From NCBI RefSeq assembly GCF_019063845.1, contig NZ_CP077683.1, positions 186,001-250,000 on the forward strand: 64,000 nucleotides of DNA, given 5' to 3'. The position numbers and the translations under genes were made by a program. The DNA comes from Geomonas subterranea (GTDB lineage: Bacteria; Desulfobacterota; Desulfuromonadia; Geobacterales; Geobacteraceae). Within the stretch, counting starts at the first letter, position 1; every line of letters starts with the position of its first letter. Shown here in pieces: positions 36,916 to 46,352 of this stretch. The notes beneath the pieces are model-generated. The model made no database searches, was not told the DNA's origin, and worked only from the letters and a program-made list of their open reading frames with translations.

Positions 36916-39006
36916 ATGGTACACACTGTCCAAGCAGAGTGCTGTGGCAAAACTATCACTATCGAAACAGGCAAGATCGCCAAGCAGGCAAGCGGCGCGG
37001 TCATGATCAAAAGCGGCGACACCATGGTGCTCGTCACCGCCGTCGCCATGAAAACCGCCAAGGAAGGGCAGGGCTTCTTCCCGCTCACCGTCAACTACCA
37101 GGAGAAAGCGTACGCGGGCGGCCGCATCCCCGGCTCCTTCTTCAAGCGCGAAGGGCGTCCCTCCGACAACGAAACCCTCACCTCCCGTCTCATCGACCGC
37201 CCGATCCGTCCGCTGTTCCCGGAAGGGTTCCTGAACGACACCCAGATCATGGCTACCGTCATGTCGGCTGACAAGGACCACGACCCCGGCATCCTCGCCA
37301 TGATCGGCGCTTCCGCCGCACTCATGGTCTCCGACGCCCCCTTCGCGGGCCCCATTGCCGGCGTCAAAGTCGGCCGCGTCGACGGCCAGTTCATCGCCAA
37401 CCCGACCGCCGAGCAGGAAGAGAAGAGCGACATGGAGATCGTGATCGCCGCCTCCAAGGACGCGATCCTGATGGTGGAAGGTAGCGCCTCCGAAGTGTCC
37501 GAGGACGACCTCCTCGAAGCGATCTTCTTCGGCAAGGAAGCGGTGCAGGGGATCCTGGCAGCGCAGGAAGAGCTGGCCGCCAAGGTCGGCGTCGCAAAGC
37601 GCGACGTCCCGGCGCCGGTAGTGAACGAGGCCCTGAAAGCCCGCGTCGACGCCCTCGCCAAAGAGGAGATGAAGGCTGCGGTCCGCATCAAGGCCAAAGG
37701 CGAGCGTCACGACGCCATCGACGCCATCACCGAGAAGACCGTGGCGGCGCTGGCCGAGGAGTTCGAAGGCTCCGAGAAAGAGGTCAAGGCCTTCATCGAA
37801 GACCTCGAGTACAATCTGGTGCGTGAGCACATCATCAAGGACGGCTCCAGGATCGACGGCCGCGACACCAAGACCATCCGTAACATCGCCACCGAAGTCG
37901 GCTTCCTGCCGCGCGCTCACGGCTCCGCCCTGTTCACCCGCGGTGAGACCCAGTCCATCGTGGCCGCCACCCTGGGCACCTCGGTCGACGAGCAGCGCAT
38001 CGACTCGCTCTACGGCGATTCCAGGAAGAAGTTCCTCCTGCACTACAACTTCCCGCCGTACTCCGTCGGCGAGACCAGCTTCCGCCTCGCCCCGGGGCGC
38101 CGCGAAATCGGCCACGGCATGCTGGCCGAGCGCGCGCTGCAGCAGGTGCTCCCGAAGCACGACGACTTCCCCTACACCATCCGTATCGTCTCGGACATCA
38201 CCGAGAGCAACGGCTCCTCCTCCATGGCCACCGTCTGCGGCGGCTCCATGTCCATGATGGACGCCGGCATCCCGATCAAGGCACCGGTCGCGGGTATCGC
38301 CATGGGCCTCATCAAGGAAGGCGACGAGTACGCCATCCTCTCCGACATCCTTGGTGACGAAGACCACCTGGGCGACATGGACTTCAAAGTGGCCGGTACC
38401 GCCGAAGGCGTCACCGCGCTGCAGATGGACATCAAGATCGGCGGCGTGACCCGCGAGATCATGGGTGCCGCGCTGGCACAGGCAAAGGCAGGCCGCGTCC
38501 ACATCCTGGGCGAAATGGCCAAAACCCTCGCGACCCCGCGCGGCGACCTCTCCGCTTTCGCACCGCGCATCACCACCATCTGGGTCAAGGTCGACAAGAT
38601 CCGCGACGTTATCGGTAGCGGCGGCAAGAACATCAGGAGCGTCACCGAGGCGACCGGCGTAGCCATCGACATCGAGGACACCGGCAAGATCAACATCGCC
38701 TCCAACAACAAGGAAGCCTGCGACCTCGCCATCAAGATGATCCGCAACCTCACCGCGGAAGCCGAAGAAGGGAAGCTCTACATGGGCACCGTGAAGAAGA
38801 TCATGGAGTTCGGCGCATTCGTCGAGATCTTCCCGGGCACCGACGGCCTGGTGCACGTCTCCGAGCTCGACACCGAGCGCGTGAAGAACGTGAGCGACAT
38901 CCTCAAGGAAGGGGACAAGGTGCTGGTGAAGTGCATCGGCATCGACAAGCAGGGCAAGATCAAGCTCTCCCGCAAAGAGGCTCTGGGCCAGACTTTCACC
39001 GAATAA
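36916..39006 (+). CDS. pnp: Polyribonucleotide nucleotidyltransferase (PNPase)
   Basis: 696-residue 3'-5' phosphorolytic exoribonuclease. Two RNase PH domains flank a helical domain; then come a KH domain ([20 protein letters not shown]) and an S1 domain ([27 protein letters not shown]). The N-terminus [20 protein letters not shown] aligns with other PNPases. ATG 36916 has GGAGG 8 bases upstream and is preferred over ATG 36901 and over an open extension to 36793 that is not conserved. The 180-base leader after the rpsO terminator might carry RNase III or autoregulatory structure, which was not resolved. Confidence 0.96.
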   Translation: MVHTVQAECCGKTITIETGKIAKQASGAVMIKSGDTMVLVTAVAMKTAKEGQGFFPLTVNYQEKAYAGGRIPGSFFKREGRPSDNETLTSRLIDRPIRPLFPEGFLNDTQIMATVMSADKDHDPGILAMIGASAALMVSDAPFAGPIAGVKVGRVDGQFIANPTAEQEEKSDMEIVIAASKDAILMVEGSASEVSEDDLLEAIFFGKEAVQGILAAQEELAAKVGVAKRDVPAPVVNEALKARVDALAKEEMKAAVRIKAKGERHDAIDAITEKTVAALAEEFEGSEKEVKAFIEDLEYNLVREHIIKDGSRIDGRDTKTIRNIATEVGFLPRAHGSALFTRGETQSIVAATLGTSVDEQRIDSLYGDSRKKFLLHYNFPPYSVGETSFRLAPGRREIGHGMLAERALQQVLPKHDDFPYTIRIVSDITESNGSSSMATVCGGSMSMMDAGIPIKAPVAGIAMGLIKEGDEYAILSDILGDEDHLGDMDFKVAGTAEGVTALQMDIKIGGVTREIMGAALAQAKAGRVHILGEMAKTLATPRGDLSAFAPRITTIWVKVDKIRDVIGSGGKNIRSVTEATGVAIDIEDTGKINIASNNKEACDLAIKMIRNLTAEAEEGKLYMGTVKKIMEFGAFVEIFPGTDGLVHVSELDTERVKNVSDILKEGDKVLVKCIGIDKQGKIKLSRKEALGQTFTE

Positions 39007-39059
39007 TTTCTCTCATTTGAAAACTGGCAATTCATGGGTTTCCCGGTATAGTTCTAGCC

Positions 39060-40316
39060 ATGATTAAAAAGACCACCCTAAATAACGGTATCCGCGTCAT
39101 CACCGAGCGGATACCGTATGCCAGCTCGGTTTCCATCGGAATTTGGGTCGCCAACGGCTCCCGCCACGAACGGCGGGAGTCGAACGGCGTCGCCCATTTC
39201 ATCGAACATCTCCTCTTTAAAGGCACCGAACGCCGCTCCTCATTGGATATTGCCCGCGAAATCGACTCCGTGGGGGGCGTCCTGAATGCCTTCACCAGCC
39301 GCGAGTACGTCTGCTACTACGCCAAGGTTCTGGACAAGTTTCTCCCCCGTGCGGTCGACCTTTTGACCGACATCTTCCTCCATTCCACCTTCGACAGCGA
39401 AGAGATCGAAAAGGAACGCCGCGTGGTGCTCCAGGAGATCAACATGATGGAGGACACCCCCGACGATCTGATCCACGACCTGTTCCACCAGCATTTCTGG
39501 AAGGGGCACCCGCTGGGGATGTCCATCCTGGGCGACGCAGAGAGCGTCACCGGGCTATCACGCGACGCGATCATCGCCTACAAGGACCAGATGTACCGCG
39601 CCGACGACGTCATCGTCACCGCCGCCGGCAACGTCACCCACGAAAAGCTCACCGCGCTTCTGGAGGAGTTCCTGCATGGAGTGGAGCCGGGGCACGGCAG
39701 GAGCGAATCGGTGCCGCCGGTGTACGAGCGCAGAATAGAGCTGGTCGAGAAGGACCTGGAGCAGATCCATGTCTGCCTCGGGCTGAAGGGTGTACAGCAG
39801 AGCCACCCGCAGCGCTATGACGCCTTCATTATGAACGCGATCCTGGGTGGTTCCATGAGTTCCCGCCTGTTCCAGGAGGTGCGCGAGAAGAGCGGGCTTG
39901 CCTACTCGGTCTACTCCTACATCGCCTCCCACGCCGACGCCGGTTCCCTGGTGGTCTACGCGGGCGCCAGCCCGGAAAACTCCAAGGAACTCCTCGAGAT
40001 CATGCTGCGCGAGATCGGCCGTTTCAAGCACGAGCCCGTTTCGGCCGACCAGCTCGAGGCCGCCCGGGAACAGTTGAAGGGGAACCTCCTTCTGTCGCTT
40101 GAGTCCAGTGACAACCGGATGTCCCGCCTGGCCAAGAACGAGATCTACTTCGGCACTCCGCTGCCGCTTACCGAGATCATGGACGGTTTCGACCGCGTCA
40201 CCTCCGACAGCATCATGGAGCTCGCCAACGAGATCCTGGACAACGACGCGCTGACCCTGGTCATGCTGGGCCGGATCGGCACACCCGCCTTCTCAGCTTC
40301 CGACATCAACGTCTGA
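39060..40316 (+). CDS. M16 family zinc metallopeptidase (processing-peptidase type)
   Basis: 418-residue member of the pitrilysin/mitochondrial processing peptidase family. The inverted zinc motif HFIEH is at residues 46-50, followed by LFKGT and, about 75 residues later, the third ligand Glu in the [18 protein letters not shown] region. The C-terminal inactive half ([44 protein letters not shown]) is typical. Location next to pnp and dut is common in many bacteria. It overlaps dut by one base (TGATG). The substrate is unknown. Confidence 0.94.
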   Translation: MIKKTTLNNGIRVITERIPYASSVSIGIWVANGSRHERRESNGVAHFIEHLLFKGTERRSSLDIAREIDSVGGVLNAFTSREYVCYYAKVLDKFLPRAVDLLTDIFLHSTFDSEEIEKERRVVLQEINMMEDTPDDLIHDLFHQHFWKGHPLGMSILGDAESVTGLSRDAIIAYKDQMYRADDVIVTAAGNVTHEKLTALLEEFLHGVEPGHGRSESVPPVYERRIELVEKDLEQIHVCLGLKGVQQSHPQRYDAFIMNAILGGSMSSRLFQEVREKSGLAYSVYSYIASHADAGSLVVYAGASPENSKELLEIMLREIGRFKHEPVSADQLEAAREQLKGNLLLSLESSDNRMSRLAKNEIYFGTPLPLTEIMDGFDRVTSDSIMELANEILDNDALTLVMLGRIGTPAFSASDINV

Positions 40317-40756
40317 TGAAAACCGTGCCCATCCGGATAAAGCGCCTGCGGTCGACCCCTCTCCCCTGCTACATGACCGAGCAGGCGGCGGGCGTCGACC
40401 TGTGCGCCGCGCTCGAGGATGAATTCGTGCTGCATCCCGGCGAGCGGGCCCTGGTTCCCACCGGGATTGCCATTGAGATCCCTCCCGGCTTCGAGGCGCA
40501 GGTGCGGCCCAGGAGCGGGCTCGCACTCAGGCACGGCATCGCCCTGGTCAACTCTCCCGGCACCATAGACGCCGACTACCGGGGCGAGATCGGCGTCATC
40601 GTCATCAACCACGGCAGCGAGCCCTTCGTCATCAAGAACGGCGAACGCATCGCCCAGATGGTCTTCGCCCGCTGCGAACGCGCCGGGTTCATCGAGGTGG
40701 ATGAGCTGGGCGAAACCGGCCGCGGCGCAGGCGGGTTCGGGCATACCGGCAGATAA
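40316..40756 (+). CDS. dut: Deoxyuridine 5'-triphosphate nucleotidohydrolase (dUTPase)
   Basis: 146-residue trimeric enzyme that hydrolyses dUTP to dUMP, keeping uracil out of DNA and feeding dTMP synthesis. All five motifs are visible: [33 protein letters not shown] (with the catalytic Asp), GERIAQMVF, and the C-terminal [12 protein letters not shown]. Normal length. It starts at ATG 40316 in a TGATG overlap with the M16 peptidase gene. Confidence 0.97.
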   Translation: MKTVPIRIKRLRSTPLPCYMTEQAAGVDLCAALEDEFVLHPGERALVPTGIAIEIPPGFEAQVRPRSGLALRHGIALVNSPGTIDADYRGEIGVIVINHGSEPFVIKNGERIAQMVFARCERAGFIEVDELGETGRGAGGFGHTGR

Positions 40757-40766
40757 GATGTCCACT

Positions 40767-40870
40767 GTAGGGGCGAATAAATATTCGCCCTGACCGTCCT
40801 CCCTCTCCTGGGAAAGGGGCGGGTGAGGTGGCTCTTGCTGGTTAGGGCGAATGATTATTCGCCCCTACGG
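40767..40870. repeat. Composite inverted-repeat element, TTCGCCCCTAC family, copies 2 and 3
   Basis: Two copies of the palindrome face each other: TGTAGGGGCGAATAAATATT onward at 40767 and TTAGGGCGAATGATTATTCG onward at 40842. They flank a GC-rich core (CCCTCTCCTGGGAAAGGGGC and on). The ends form an outer inverted repeat of GTAGGGGCGAAT, giving a roughly 104-base unit with the look of a miniature mobile element. It lies between dut and the M29 aminopeptidase gene. Confidence 0.7.
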
Positions 40871-40949
40871 AATCGGTCATCGCCTGCCGGCCACCTTATG
40901 CCGGGCAGCCGCCTCACCCATTCTTAAGCCAGCTTACGGGGGCACGCAT

Positions 40950-42053
40950 ATGAAAGATCCTCGCGTCAGACAATTCGCCGAAGTACTGGTCAACTACTCG
41001 GCCCGCGTACAGCCGGGCGACGTGGTGCTCATCTCCTGCGCCGGCCTGGAAGGTGCGCCGCTGGTGAAGGAACTCTACGCCCTGTGCCTTGAGAAGGGCG
41101 CCAAGTACGTCGAATACGAGTTCAGCATTCCGGATATCGGCCGCTACTTCTACAACCTCGCCACCCCCGACCAGCTCTCCTTTTTCCCGCAGCACAAGCT
41201 CGATTTCATGAAAGAGGTTGACGTCTACTTCGGCCTCTCCGCCGCGGACAACTCCATGGTGATGGCCAAGGCGAACCAGCAGAGCATGATCGCCTGGTCC
41301 AAGGTGATGCGCCCCATCATCGACCAGCGCGTCAAGGGGACCCGCTGGGTGGTGACCCGCTACCCGACCCACGGCGCCGCGCAGGAAGCGCGCATGAGCC
41401 TGGACGAGTACGAGGATTACCTCTTCGCCGCCTGCTGCATGGACTGGGAGGAGGAATCGAAGAAGCAGGACGCGCTGAAAGCGTGCGTCGATGCCGCGGA
41501 CCGGGTGCGCATCAAGGCCTCGGACACCGACCTCTGCTTCAGCATCAAGGGGCTCCCCGGCATCAAGTGCGACGGGCGCCTGAACATCCCCGACGGCGAG
41601 GTCTTCACCGCGCCGGTGCGCGACTCGGTGGAGGGGTACATCACCTACAACTGCCCGACCGTGTACCAGGGTAAGGAATTCAACAACATCCGCCTGGAGT
41701 TCGAGAAAGGGCGCATCGTGAAGGCGACTTCCCCCGGCATGGACGCGGAACTGAACCGCATCCTCGACACCGACGAGGGGGCGCGCTACGTGGGGGAGTT
41801 TGCCATCGGCGTGAACCCGAAGATCCGGGTGCCGATGCGCAACATCCTCTTCGACGAGAAGATCTTCGGCTCCATCCATTTCACTCCCGGACAGGCCTAC
41901 GACGAGTGCGACAACGGCAACCGCTCCGCCGTCCACTGGGACATGGTGAAGATCCTGGCCGGAGACGGCGAACTGTGGTTCGACGACATCCTGATCCAGA
42001 AGGACGGCCGCTTCGTGCACGAGCCGCTTCTGGGCCTCAACCCGGGTGACTAG
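40950..42053 (+). CDS. M29 family aminopeptidase
   Basis: 367-residue metallo-aminopeptidase of the thermophilic aminopeptidase (AmpS/PepS) family, which removes N-terminal residues from peptides in the cytosol. Recognised from the N-terminal RQFAEVLVNYSARVQPGDVVLI, the central YPTHGAAQEARMSLDEYEDYLFAACCMDW, and the C-terminal metal region EFAIGVNPKIRVPMRNILFDEK, GSIHFTPGQAY and NRSAVHWDMV. ATG 40950 starts conserved sequence; the frame is open back to 40851 through the repeat element, which is not coding. It is followed after two bases by the Sua5-type gene. Confidence 0.92.
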   Translation: MKDPRVRQFAEVLVNYSARVQPGDVVLISCAGLEGAPLVKELYALCLEKGAKYVEYEFSIPDIGRYFYNLATPDQLSFFPQHKLDFMKEVDVYFGLSAADNSMVMAKANQQSMIAWSKVMRPIIDQRVKGTRWVVTRYPTHGAAQEARMSLDEYEDYLFAACCMDWEEESKKQDALKACVDAADRVRIKASDTDLCFSIKGLPGIKCDGRLNIPDGEVFTAPVRDSVEGYITYNCPTVYQGKEFNNIRLEFEKGRIVKATSPGMDAELNRILDTDEGARYVGEFAIGVNPKIRVPMRNILFDEKIFGSIHFTPGQAYDECDNGNRSAVHWDMVKILAGDGELWFDDILIQKDGRFVHEPLLGLNPGD

Positions 42054-42055
42054 CC

Positions 42056-42664
42056 ATGCTGCTTGAAATCAACCCTCAAAACCCGCAGCCGAGGCTGATC
42101 GCCAAGGTGGTCGAGATCCTGAAAAACGGCGGCGTCGTGGCGTATCCCACCGACACCACCTACGGCATCGGCTGCTCCATCTTCAGCAAGAAGGGGATCG
42201 AGCGGATCTACCAGATCAAGCAGCGCGATCGCAAGAAGCCCTTTTCCTTCATCTGCACCGACATGTCGGAGATCGCCCGCTACGCGCGCGTCTCGAACTA
42301 CGCCTTCAAGCAACTGCGCCGCCTGCTCCCCGGGCCCTACACCTTCGTCCTCGAGGCGGCCACGGTGGTCCCGGACCTGTTGCAGACCAAGCAGAAGACG
42401 GTCGGCATCCGCATCCCCAACAACGAGATCTGCCTCGCCATCGTGAGGGAGTTGGGCGCTCCCATCGTCACCACCAGCGCCAACCTCTCCGGCGAGGATC
42501 CGATCGGCAATCCCTGGGCGGTGGAGCACGAACTCGGCAAGCAGCTGGACCTGGTGGTGGACGGCGGCGATCTCTCCGCCGACGTCAGCTCCGTGGTCAG
42601 CCTGATCGGCGACCGCCCCGAGGTGCTCCGCAAGGGGGTCGGGGACGTGAGCTGGTGCGAATAG
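42056..42664 (+). CDS. L-threonylcarbamoyladenylate synthase family protein (Sua5/YciO/YrdC)
   Basis: 202-residue protein of the family that makes threonylcarbamoyl-AMP from threonine, bicarbonate and ATP for the t6A modification of tRNA. Seen: GGVVAYPTDTTYGIGCSIFSKKG, IKQRDRKKPFSFIC, LLPGPYTFVLEA, VGIRIPNN, and TTSANLSG. Length and details are closer to YciO than to TsaC, so activity in the t6A pathway is likely but not certain. Two bases after the M29 gene. Confidence 0.9.
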   Translation: MLLEINPQNPQPRLIAKVVEILKNGGVVAYPTDTTYGIGCSIFSKKGIERIYQIKQRDRKKPFSFICTDMSEIARYARVSNYAFKQLRRLLPGPYTFVLEAATVVPDLLQTKQKTVGIRIPNNEICLAIVRELGAPIVTTSANLSGEDPIGNPWAVEHELGKQLDLVVDGGDLSADVSSVVSLIGDRPEVLRKGVGDVSWCE

Positions 42665-42691
42665 CGGCCTTCCCGCCCGAGGTTATCATTC

Positions 42692-43045
42692 ATGCGTAAA
42701 TCCACGGTGCGTCGCGGTATCAGGTCGATGTGCGCGGGCATCATCGCCCTGATCGCCGCCACCTTCTTCCACAGCGAGCTCTCCACCTTCTTGATGCTCG
42801 GCATCGCCGGGGAGGCGCGCCTCACCTTCCTGGGGTTTTTCCTGGCCGGGATGCTGGGGGGCTTCGGCGCGCTTGTCGCCGCCCTGGGGCTTTTGCAAAG
42901 CGGGGAGGGGCAGCCGCGGGTGCGCCTTCTCCCCACCCTCGTACTCCTGTTCTCGCTGATCGTCCTCTTCTTCGTCCTCACCTATACCTGGATCACCTCG
43001 CCCACCGCTCCGGTTCTCGCGCCGGGAGAAAGCATAAGCATTTGA
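42692..43045 (+). CDS. Three-helix membrane protein (117 aa), uncharacterised
   Basis: 117 residues with three hydrophobic segments (about 13-33, 42-66, 81-102), a positively charged N-terminus (RKSTVRRGIR) and a short polar C-terminal tail. Gly-rich packing in the second helix (FLAGMLGGFGALVAALG). It starts at ATG 42692, 27 bases after the Sua5-type gene and on the same strand. I recognise no family. It may be co-transcribed with the upstream genes; the downstream gap holds AACCTT repeats and a T-run. Confidence 0.75.
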   Translation: MRKSTVRRGIRSMCAGIIALIAATFFHSELSTFLMLGIAGEARLTFLGFFLAGMLGGFGALVAALGLLQSGEGQPRVRLLPTLVLLFSLIVLFFVLTYTWITSPTAPVLAPGESISI

Positions 43046-43109
43046 AAACAGGCCGGGGGGGAAGGTTGAGAGAGGGGGCTCTTTTTTTGGGTTCTCCTCA
43101 ACCTTAACC

Positions 43110-43139
43110 TTAACCTCGACCTGCTTTTCATGATATATT
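43110..43139 (+). promoter_or_regulatory. Possible promoter of queD
   Basis: TTAACC (43110-43115) and TATATT (43134-43139) at an 18-base spacer, 35 bases before the queD ATG. The -10 is good, the -35 weak. The same gap has AACCTT in near-tandem. Confidence 0.35.
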
Positions 43140-43173
43140 GGCGTCACTCAAAATAATGAAAAGGGAGGGTGGC

Positions 43174-43542
43174 ATGTTCCGTCTCACCATTCACACTGCG
43201 TTTGCCGCGGCCCACAATCTGATCAATTACCAGGGGGACTGCGAAAACCTGCACGGCCACAACTGGAAAGTCGAGGTCTCCATCACCACCAACGAGCTGG
43301 ACAAGGCCGGCCTCGGCATCGATTTCAAGATCCTCAAGCGGGAGACCAACGACCTCCTGAAGACGCTGGACCACAAGTACCTCAACGAACTGGCCCCTTT
43401 CTCCGAAGTATCCCCTTCTTCCGAGAACATCGCCCGGTACCTCTACCATGAGCTGACCAAGATCTTCGGTTCGGACAAGGTCAAGGTGGAAATGGTCACG
43501 GTGTGGGAATCCGACTTCGCGGCGGCGAGCTACTATGAGTAA
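43174..43542 (+). CDS. queD: 6-carboxy-5,6,7,8-tetrahydropterin synthase
   Basis: 122-residue enzyme of queuosine synthesis that turns dihydroneopterin triphosphate into carboxytetrahydropterin. Zinc ligands are visible as the His in AAAHNL and the pair in LHGHNW, with a catalytic Cys in GDCENLHGH. ATG 43174 follows AAGGGAGGGTGG; the upstream in-frame start has neither ribosome site nor conservation. It overlaps queE by 8 bases, so the two steps of the pathway are coupled. QueC and QueF are not in the window. Confidence 0.94.
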   Translation: MFRLTIHTAFAAAHNLINYQGDCENLHGHNWKVEVSITTNELDKAGLGIDFKILKRETNDLLKTLDHKYLNELAPFSEVSPSSENIARYLYHELTKIFGSDKVKVEMVTVWESDFAAASYYE

Positions 43543-44287
43543 ACTGCAGGCACCCCTGGTCGAATGCTTCTCCTCCATCCAGGGGGAAGGGGTGCTGGTC
43601 GGTCTGCGCCAGGTCTTCATCCGCTTCTCCGGCTGCAACCTGAACTGCAACTACTGCGACACCCCCGGAATGAGCGCGGTTCCCGACCAGTGCCAGCTGG
43701 AGCTGACTCCCGGCCGGCGCGACTTCTTCAAGGTACCCAACCCGGTTCCGCTTGAGCGCGTGGCGACGCTGATCGAAAGCTGGACCGCCGCCTGGCCTGG
43801 GATCCACCACTCCATCAGCGTCACCGGCGGGGAGCCGCTTCTCTTCGGCACGCTGCTCGAAGAGTGGCTGCCGGTCCTTAAAAAACTGCTCCCCATCTAC
43901 CTGGAGACCAACGGCACGCTCCCCGATGCGCTGGCACCGCTCATCCCGCATCTGGACAGCATCGGCATGGACATCAAGCTCCCCTCGTCGTCCGGCTCCC
44001 CGGAGCTGTGGGACCAGCACCACGCCTTCCTGGAGGTTGCCGCCATGAAGGATGTCTTCGTCAAGATCGTGGTGAGCCAGGGGACCGAGGACTGGGAGAT
44101 CCAACGATCCTGCGCGATGATCGCCGCAGTCGACCCGGCCATTCCGCTCATCCTGCAGCCGATGACCCGCGACGACGGCAGCATCGGCATCGATGCCCTG
44201 CGGACCCTGGAGCTGCAGGAACTCTGCTCCTCGCTCAGGGAGGTGCGGGTCATCCCGCAGACTCACAAGTTCATGGGGCAGTTGTAG
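43535..44287 (+). CDS. queE: 7-carboxy-7-deazaguanine synthase (radical SAM)
   Basis: 250-residue radical SAM enzyme that rearranges carboxytetrahydropterin into 7-carboxy-7-deazaguanine for queuosine. The cluster motif is C34, C38, C41 in SGCNLNCNYCDT (the usual CX3CX2C). SIQGEGVLVG before it and SVTGGEPLL after it are typical. About 40 residues lie between the cluster and the GGE motif, as in the longer QueE forms. It directly follows queD with an 8-base overlap. Confidence 0.94.
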   Translation: MSKLQAPLVECFSSIQGEGVLVGLRQVFIRFSGCNLNCNYCDTPGMSAVPDQCQLELTPGRRDFFKVPNPVPLERVATLIESWTAAWPGIHHSISVTGGEPLLFGTLLEEWLPVLKKLLPIYLETNGTLPDALAPLIPHLDSIGMDIKLPSSSGSPELWDQHHAFLEVAAMKDVFVKIVVSQGTEDWEIQRSCAMIAAVDPAIPLILQPMTRDDGSIGIDALRTLELQELCSSLREVRVIPQTHKFMGQL

Positions 44288-44310
44288 CGGACCGCTGCGC
44301 CTCCGTCCAC

Positions 44311-44440
44311 TGCTCCCTCTCCCCTCGGGAGAGGGGCGGGGTGAGGGCGCTGTCACCTGCCGATTTGCCGATTGCCACAACTTTGCCGGTGGCACCTCCC
44401 TCACCCGGCCTGCGGCCACCCTCTCCCTGGGGGCGAGGGG
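44311..44440. repeat. GC-rich intergenic inverted repeat after queE
   Basis: CCCTCTCCCCTCGGGAGAGG and a following GGGTGAGGG are mirrored by CCCTCACCC and a CCCTCTCCCTGGGGGCGAGGGG block about 90 bases later. Related GC-rich elements occur at 20110, 40798, 51097 and 58530, and a half copy (CTGCGGCCACC) near 2308. Confidence 0.6.
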
Positions 44441-44457
44441 AACCAACAACAGCATCC

Positions 44458-44488
44458 AAGGGCGCCCTTCATGGGCGCCCTTTTCTTT
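44458..44488 (+). terminator. Rho-independent terminator after queE
   Basis: AAGGGCGCCC pairs with GGGCGCCCTT around TTCAT, followed by TTTTCTTTT. A TATAAT follows at 44504-44509 and may be the -10 of the next operon, although no -35 is evident. Confidence 0.85.
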
Positions 44489-44544
44489 TCACGGGGTGGC
44501 CGTTATAATGAGTGGCTGCGGCTTCGCCCCGGGAGGTTGTCAAC

Positions 44545-45489
44545 GTGCATAAGTTAGCCAAGGTGGACGAGATGAACGCGGTGCTGGAGGAGCTCTCCGG
44601 CCAGCACCTCAAAGGCAAGGTGAGGGCTTTGCGACTGAGCCTCATGGCCCTTCTGACCGGAGGGCACATCCTCTTGGAGGACATCCCCGGGCTGGGGAAG
44701 ACCACCATGGCCCTGGCCTTCGCCAGCGCACTCGGACTCTCCTTCGGCCGAGTCCAGTGCACCAGCGACCTCCTCCCCTCCGACATTACCGGCCTCTCCG
44801 TCTTCGACCGCACCGAGGGGCGCTTCAACTTCATCCGGGGGCCGGTCTTCAACAACATCGTCCTCATCGATGAGATCAACCGCGCCATGCCCAAGACCCA
44901 GAGCGCGCTCCTGGAGGCGATGGAGGAGCGGCGCGTCACCGTGGAAGGGGTCACCTACCAGCTCCCCGACCCCTTCCTCGTCCTGGCGACGCAGAACCCG
45001 GTGGAGCAGGTGGGGACCTACCCCCTGCCGGAGTCGCAGATGGACCGCTTCCTGATCCGCACCGGGATAGGCTACCCTCCGGAGGAGATCGAGAAGGGGA
45101 TCCTGAAGCAGGGGAGCATACGGGACGAGATCCTGCACATTCCGGCGCTGGTGCGCATCGACGACCTCAAGACGGCGATCGACTGCGTGAAGAACGAGGT
45201 GTACGTCGGCGAGAAGGTGACCGACTACGTCTACGCCATCATCAAGGCGACCAGGAACCACCCGCTGATCCAGGCCGGCCTTTCCACCCGCGGCGGCATC
45301 GGTGTGGTCGACGCCGCCAAGGCCGCCGCCTATCTGCACGGCCGCGACTTTGTCGCGCCCGAGGACGTCAGGGACGTGGTCCACGCCGTCTGTCCGCATC
45401 GTCTCATCTTCCGCCCGGAGCACGAAGGGGTGGACAAGGGGCACGTATTAAACGCGATCTTAAAGGGGATTCCTCTCCCGCTCACATAA
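44545..45489 (+). CDS. MoxR family AAA+ ATPase
   Basis: 314-residue AAA+ ATPase of the MoxR/RavA group, thought to act as chaperone for metal-binding or von Willebrand-type partners. Walker A DIPGLGKTT at about 46-54, Walker B NIVLIDEINRAMP, sensor 1 LATQNPVEQVGTYPLPESQMDRF and the C-terminal lid HPLIQAGLSTRGG are complete. GTG 44545 is preferred over the GTG at 44512 because GGGAGG lies 8 bases upstream. Its TAA overlaps the probable start of the DUF58 gene. MoxR-DUF58-transglutaminase is a common linked trio. Confidence 0.92.
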   Translation: MHKLAKVDEMNAVLEELSGQHLKGKVRALRLSLMALLTGGHILLEDIPGLGKTTMALAFASALGLSFGRVQCTSDLLPSDITGLSVFDRTEGRFNFIRGPVFNNIVLIDEINRAMPKTQSALLEAMEERRVTVEGVTYQLPDPFLVLATQNPVEQVGTYPLPESQMDRFLIRTGIGYPPEEIEKGILKQGSIRDEILHIPALVRIDDLKTAIDCVKNEVYVGEKVTDYVYAIIKATRNHPLIQAGLSTRGGIGVVDAAKAAAYLHGRDFVAPEDVRDVVHAVCPHRLIFRPEHEGVDKGHVLNAILKGIPLPLT

Positions 45490-46352
45490 GGTTCACGAAG
45501 GGAGGGGGGCTGTACGTCGCTGCCACCCTGCTGCTGGGGGTCTCCGCGGTCAACACCGGCAACAACCTCCTCTTTCTCATCGTCGCCGCCATGCTTTCCT
45601 TCATGGCGACCACCGGTGTCCTGGGGTGGCTGAACATCCGGGGGCTCGCCCTCAGCGTGCATCTGCCCGACGAGGTCTATGCCGGCACCGAAACCTTCCT
45701 TTCGGTCACCCTCGCCAATAGCAAGAAGTTCCTCCCTTCCTTCCTGATCCGGGTTACCGTGTCGGGACGTGCAACCACCTTTTTGATGGTCGAGAAGGGG
45801 AGGGCGCAATCGGGCTCCCTGCTCCTTTCCTTCCCCCTGCGCGGCCCCCTGCAGACGCTCCCCGCCTCGGTGAGCTCGCCTTTCCCGGTGAACTTCTTCG
45901 TCCGTGCCGCCGCGGTCACCGTTTTCCAGAGCTGCACCGTGTTCCCGGCGCCTCGCGGGGGGATGGTGCCGCCGCCGGGCGGCAAACCGGATGCCGGGGA
46001 GGCGGCTTCCGTCGCCGCCTCCGGCTACGACGGGGAACTGGCCAAGATCTCGGACTACCGTGGCGGCGAGCCCCTGAAACTCATCCACTGGCGCCTGTCC
46101 GCCAAGCACGAGGTCTTGAAGGTGAAGGAGTTGACCGCGACGGCAGCAGAGCCGCTGCTGCTCGACCTCGACCTGATCCCGGGGCGCGACCTGGAACAGC
46201 GCCTTTCCTTCTGCACCTTCCTGGTGAACCGCCTCATCAAGGGGGGGCGCCCGGTCGGCCTGAAGCTGGGGGAGCGGGTCATCCCTCCCGCCACCACCCG
46301 GGCCCATCGGCTCAGACTGCTCACGGAGCTCGCCGGCTATGGTAAGGATTGA
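45486..46352 (+). CDS. DUF58 domain protein (membrane anchored, partner of MoxR); start codon unusual
   Basis: About 288 residues. Two adjoining hydrophobic helices in the first 55 residues (VAATLLLGVSAVNTGNNLLF onward) are followed by a beta domain and the DUF58 core, including DYRGGEPLKLIHWRLSAKH. Homologues begin MRFTREG; here the matching codons read ATA AGG TTC ACG AAG, with ATA at 45486 overlapping the TAA of moxR. No ATG, GTG or TTG in frame lies before 45591, which would lose the helices. CTG 45510 is another possible start. It overlaps the next gene by 14 bases. Coding is certain, the start is not. The role is probably in envelope assembly or stress. Confidence 0.82.
   Translation: MRFTKGGGLYVAATLLLGVSAVNTGNNLLFLIVAAMLSFMATTGVLGWLNIRGLALSVHLPDEVYAGTETFLSVTLANSKKFLPSFLIRVTVSGRATTFLMVEKGRAQSGSLLLSFPLRGPLQTLPASVSSPFPVNFFVRAAAVTVFQSCTVFPAPRGGMVPPPGGKPDAGEAASVAASGYDGELAKISDYRGGEPLKLIHWRLSAKHEVLKVKELTATAAEPLLLDLDLIPGRDLEQRLSFCTFLVNRLIKGGRPVGLKLGERVIPPATTRAHRLRLLTELAGYGKD

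Noticed and set aside
36844-38856. Antisense open frame of 670 codons over pnp
   Set aside because: Shadow of PNPase.
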